Below are positions 60,142 to 64,000 of a DNA stretch of 64,000 nt, piece after piece (within the stretch, counting starts at the first letter, position 1; each line of letters opens with the position of its first letter). This DNA is from Rhizoctonia solani. Taxonomy: Eukaryota > Basidiomycota > Agaricomycetes > Cantharellales > Ceratobasidiaceae. The translations under genes and the position numbers were made by a program. The stretch spans positions 1,488,001 through 1,552,000 of the forward strand of contig NC_057375.1 in the NCBI RefSeq assembly GCF_016906535.1, in the 5' to 3' direction. A model generated the notes under the pieces. The model did not search any database and was not told where the DNA came from. It was given only the letters and a program-made list of their open reading frames with translations.

Positions 60142-61985
60142 CTATACTAAAATACGTGTATAGTATGGGTATATGCGCTCAGATTCAACAAGAAGGGTGT
60201 CGAGGTCATTAGATGGTTGTCCTCGAATGCCGAAGGCCGCCCTCCCCATCCCAAAACCCCTGACAATATTTCCTACATCCTCAACCAACTTCCAATACCC
60301 CGGATTTTCATCTCGAAAGAATAATCCACAGTGCGCAGTAATTTCGTCTTCAGCTCCAACAATAGGAACTCGAATCCACTGGTGGTCGGTCCCTCGCTTA
60401 GGAAGAACGATAAAGTTACTGGGAGACTCTTGATCGGCTTCCTGCGTACGACGCTTTAGGGCCGCTTTCAGAAATGCCTTTCGCTCCTTCTCTGCTTGTT
60501 TAGCTCGAGCTCGTCTCTCTTTCTTGCTTGTTTTTCTTCTCGATGTGCTTCACGCGATTCCGTTCCCATGCTGTTTTCCTCGGTTGTGTCTTTGTTTTCA
60601 TTTCCTTTGGAAAATTCGCTCTGAGCGTATGTTTGCAGCTCGTTCGATGATGTGGTCGCGAGTGGTCCGGGATCAGTGCGGGAATGAATCGAGTCCAAGG
60701 AGGTGACAGTTGAAGACATGGATGGGTCGTAGGATATAGTTTGGAACAGACTCGATTGGAAGGAGCCAGAGTTAAACGAGGATAGTGATGGGGTTGGAGA
60801 TGAGAATGGAGATAGGCGGCTTCGAAAACTCGGGCTAGGCGAACTAGAGGGGCCCGAAGGGCTTCTTTCCCTAGTCGTTGAGGATACGGGTGTAGTCCAC
60901 AGGTTCACCCATCCTCGTCCATAAGGCCCTGCTCCTTCATCCGAACCCCACCTCTGCAATCGTTCGTATCGGGAAATCAACCCCTGTGGGTTGAGCAAGC
61001 ACCCTCCAAACTCAAAGATTTGAACATTCCGTCTTTGAGACCAGTGACTCCTGGGTGCTTGTCCCAGAAATGGAGGAAATTGTGTACAGATTGGGGTACT
61101 GGACCTAGTCTGAACGTCTGAAATAGTCGCTCGACCCTTGGTGCAATTACTCGAACAGGTGGGATAGGAACACTGAGATGAAGCGATGGGGGAACAGTTG
61201 ATTCTCGAGTCGCTGGAGGGGATGACGTGGGTACGTCTGGCTGCGGCGGCGGTTCTGGATGTGTGGCTGGGGGGGCTTCGCCAGGTCTCTCGTTAGGTGA
61301 TTCACAAGGAGTGGATGTACTGCTCGTTCGGTGTCCCGTCAACTCTTCCTTCTTCTTGAATAAAGATGTAATTCCACTAATTCGAAGAGAGAGGGTGTAA
61401 GTTGAATTCATCAGCGTAACGGGAATCACTTACCTGAGGACAACACGAGGATGCACGCCCAGGTATGGTGTGTCGAATGATACAAGCCCCACTACACGAC
61501 TAGGTGGAGCAGCCAAGGCCACTTCTGCCGTAAGCAATCCGCCCATTGAATGACCACAAAGTATCACCCCGCCTTTGGGCAAGCCCTCCATCCTAGAGCT
61601 AGAAGTTGAAGGTCGGTACTTTATTATATGGAACAATAATATAAGAGCCGAAGGCCACTCACAGGTCGAGTCAGTCGCGAAGTAAGAGTAACGTGCGATG
61701 ATTAACTTTAAAAAATACTTGAGTCCAACGAACATTTCTTACCAAGTCAAGAAATCATCCCGAGCGAGTTCTAGAGGGCGCTTGGTTTTATATGTTGGAT
61801 ACACAAAGGTCTGGAGACCTGGTATCACCATACTGAGATGGCAATGCAGATCCGCAGGAAAGGCTGCGGGAATGACAATTGAGGAAGCGAAGCAGTATAT
61901 ATTGGATAATACACTTACATTGAAAGGATGTGTGATCACCGCGAAATCCGTGCACAAATACTATACTAAGAATGCGATCAGACAT
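60142..61985 (-). CDS. Alpha/beta-hydrolase (DUF676/lipase-like), two apparent frameshifts
   Basis: Four exons: 61985-61919, 61863-61743, 61592-61434, 61376-60142. The N-terminus SDRILSIVFVHGFRGDHTSF holds the oxyanion HG motif; GGVILCGHSMGGLL carries the nucleophile elbow (G-H-S-M-G), followed by VVGLVSFDTPYLG. A long Pro/Ser-rich middle follows, then FGGCLLNPQGLISRYERL, a polar Ser-rich region, a Lys/Arg/Glu helix and a conserved C-terminus (HCGLFFRDENPGYWKLVEDV). In exon 4 the frame slips at about 61020-61025 (AAA where AAAA would restore KIFEFGGC) and again near 60505-60530 before ARAKQAEKERKAFLK; two single-base losses account for the length exactly. Hydrolysis of lipid esters is inferred. 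Divergent from SEN54 with 494 bp between starts. Confidence 0.75.
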
Positions 61986-62479
61986 TGTGTGGAAAACGAC
62001 ATGGAAGACTCGGGAGAGATTGATACTTCACCTACAGTGTTTTCATAACCTGGCGGGAGCGTGCCGCGCGCAGCGCGGCAGGGATGAGGCTGTAATTGGT
62101 TTATGTTGCATCTCGTGTTGTAAACGTAATTTCTACACACTATTCTCAGCCCAAGACCATTGCATCTTCCGCGGAGCTCCTCAGTCAAAGGATCGAATAG
62201 TGTATGATTGGGACCAAGCTAATTCATGCTGAATTGGTGGGGTATTGGGCGACACCCATGTGGAGCCACCGCCATCTGACGAATGAGCACATTCGAAATG
62301 TGTTATGATAAATATTGTAGTCTGACTTAAAGTGTAAAAGTTCTCTCTACGGCTATAGCTACAATTCGCTGGATTGAGCGAGGTCAGGTCTGAGAGCGCC
62401 CAGGCCCAATTGGAGACTCAACCGGGAGACGCCGGATGACATAATCAGCGGGACTCATCCACAATTTATAACGGATCAA
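61986..62479. promoter_or_regulatory. Shared divergent upstream region
   Basis: 494 bp between the start codons of the hydrolase (minus) and SEN54 (plus), so it must hold both promoters. It includes a small GC-rich palindromic stretch (gccgcgcgcagcgcggc, about 62061-62077). No specific factor site was identified. Confidence 0.5.
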
Positions 62480-64000
62480 ATGGACGACCAACTCGAACTT
62501 CCAACTAGCATCGTTCCAAAAGACCAGCAAGACGACGATGGCGAGTCTTCGGGGGACGAAGGTATGCCTGACTGGACAAATATCCCGTAAGCACCTGTAT
62601 GTATTTTCCCGGCCAAGTCTATTTACTCGCGTAGTGGTGTGCGCGGTCTCTCCCGAGCGGTGATCCCCAAGCGAGGAGAAAAGGAATTCGAGCCAGCTGC
62701 AGGAGGGACAACTGCGCTACAGTCGCACGTTCTCAACAAATCCCGAAATGCCATGCTTAGCGCATTAAAGGGATCTCGAGGGGCTGGCAGGTTAGCCCAT
62801 TCAAAAATTAACAAAGCAGTCCTGATTGTTTTATACCACTTTGATACAGCAAGACAATGTCATATGCTGTATGGTATCCGAAACTTGGGAGAGCACATGT
62901 CACAGTGGCACGAGGTACCCACTTTTCGACGCTAGGCCATTCAGCTCTTCGAGAGCCAGCACCCGGATCTGGTTCGACAAAGGCCCAAAAACGTTTAGAA
63001 CTCATGCCGGAGGAAACTCTATACCTCATGGAGAGAGGCTCATTATTCTGTTGGAAGGAGAGCGAGATTTCGCCGTCTATGCAAGATGAGCCTAGCTTGG
63101 AATTTGATGATTGCGATTTATCTATCGGTGCCCCAATGAGCGTACAACAGGGTTTCACCGAAATGATTGGTGTCGATGGATTGGAAGTACAACATTATCT
63201 CGTGAGTATAACGAAACGTTATGATGGTCCATATACTTAACTTCAAGGTGGTATAGGTGTATGCTTATCTAAAGCGGCTAGGTTACACTGTTAGCCGCTC
63301 TTCTGCACCCATCAATACACCACTCTACCCACTAGCACCACCCAACAACACCGACACTATCAAGCTCTCGCATAAATTGCGAGCATACATAATCTCTATG
63401 TTTCAAGGCCTGCTGTCGCCTCTTGCACGGATTCGGTCAAAATTAGGTTCAATCTTCTTCGATTACCATGGCGCATCGATAGGAGGAATGATCGGTCTGA
63501 TGCCTTATTCGTATGCCAGCGGTATGTTTCATAGACGTTTTGTTGTGGGAATTAAGCGTTTACATTACCGGTCGAAGGCTCAATATTCCAATCGCTACGG
63601 ACAATGGTATCTGGCCATGGCATTCCCCTCCCCCGGAAAAAGCATAGGGCATTCTCCGAAAATGATACCGCCTTCAAGGTTTTTTGGAATGTTTGGAAAC
63701 CAAGCACTTCATGGCGGAAACTTGATGTTCCAAAGCCGGATTTTGAGATTGCTGTCGTCGAGTACGTTTTCGATTTGGAATATGTGTGAAGCTGTATTGA
63801 ACTAACCCCCCCCTTCCAAAAACAAAAGTGCCCGGAAAACTCCTGTGCCTGATATCTACCAACTGACTGAAATGTTCGCGTCTGCTGAGCCACGGCCACC
63901 GCCCCCGCCTCGCAAGCGTGGTCCTCCGAATGTCAAAGCCGCACCCCAGTCATCTCAACAAAAAACTCCACCACGACCCAAGAAAGCAAATGAAGCAGTT
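62480..64000 (+). CDS. SEN54: tRNA-splicing endonuclease subunit Sen54 (3' end outside window)
   Basis: Structural subunit of the Sen2-Sen15-Sen34-Sen54 complex that cuts introns from pre-tRNA. Exons: 62480-62586, 62635-62790, 62850-63201, 63257-63521, 63578-63761, 63829-64000 (continues). At least 412 residues. Acidic N-terminus (QQDDDGESSGDEGMPDW), then IPKRGEKEFEPAAGGTTALQ, KTMSYAVWYPKLGRAHVTVA, and LMPEETLYLMERGSLFCW with VYAYLKRLGYTVSRS, the Sen54 N-terminal domain. Later: KVFWNVWKPSTSWRKLDVPK and PDFEIAVVDARKTPVPD, the C-terminal fold. A Pro/Arg/Lys-rich stretch begins at the window edge. No catalytic triad is expected in this subunit and none is seen. Confidence 0.9.

Noticed and set aside
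1..64000. CRISPR arrays, rRNA operons, bacterial-type operators or riboswitches
   Set aside because: None seen; the intron-rich gene structure shows a eukaryotic nuclear sequence, and the few repeats present are not spaced like CRISPR.

Overview
The window looks like nuclear DNA of a filamentous basidiomycete. Almost every gene is split by many 45-70 nt GT-AG introns, codon phase is kept across all of them, and several predicted proteins read like Agaricomycetes proteins. The tandem BTB/POZ family, aldo-keto reductase and M35 protease remnants, and the AT-rich spacers remind me of the Rhizoctonia/Ceratobasidium group. That last placement is an inference from recall, not a search. All exon coordinates were worked out by eye from splice signals, reading phase and family motifs.

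Layout. 1-3.3 kb (minus strand): two tandem glutathione S-transferases, the first cut by the window edge, then a mitochondrial-type hotdog thioesterase. 4-7.2 kb (minus): a 14-exon ABC transporter. 9.2-11.4 kb (minus): malate synthase of the glyoxylate cycle. 12.3-13.5 kb (minus): an NmrA-like NAD(P)-binding protein. 14-21.9 kb (minus): four BTB/POZ paralogues plus a truncated fifth copy, with an imperfect hairpin and two interspersed repeat modules. 23.7-29.4 kb (plus): a large Dnf-type P4-ATPase (lipid flippase), convergent with ELP6 (Elongator subunit, 29.6-30.7 kb, minus). 30.7-46.6 kb: gene-poor, with one short conserved Ser/Pro-rich gene at 37.6 kb and an inverted copy of a repeat module at 44.7 kb. 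46.6-47.4 kb (plus): nascent polypeptide-associated complex beta subunit. 48-50.1 kb (plus): two more BTB paralogues. 51.1-52.1 kb (plus): a broken M35 metalloendopeptidase gene. 52.6-56 kb (minus): two tandem aldo-keto reductases and a third relic. 57.2-59.1 kb: an acidic and Pro/Thr-rich candidate region with a 215 bp tandem duplication. 60.1-62 kb (minus): an alpha/beta hydrolase. 62.5-64 kb (plus): SEN54 (tRNA-splicing endonuclease), running off the end.

Housekeeping genes (malate synthase, P4-ATPase, ELP6, NAC beta, SEN54) are intact. They are interspersed with lineage-specific, duplicating and decaying genes (GST, BTB, AKR, M35). ELP6 (tRNA wobble modification) and SEN54 (tRNA splicing) both act on tRNA, but nothing suggests co-regulation. 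Four otherwise well-formed genes (BTB copy 4, both AKRs, the hydrolase) each carry one or two single-base frameshifts, at least three of them next to short homopolymers. These could be young pseudogenes or assembly errors. I found no CRISPR array, rRNA or convincing tRNA gene, and no intact transposase or reverse transcriptase.
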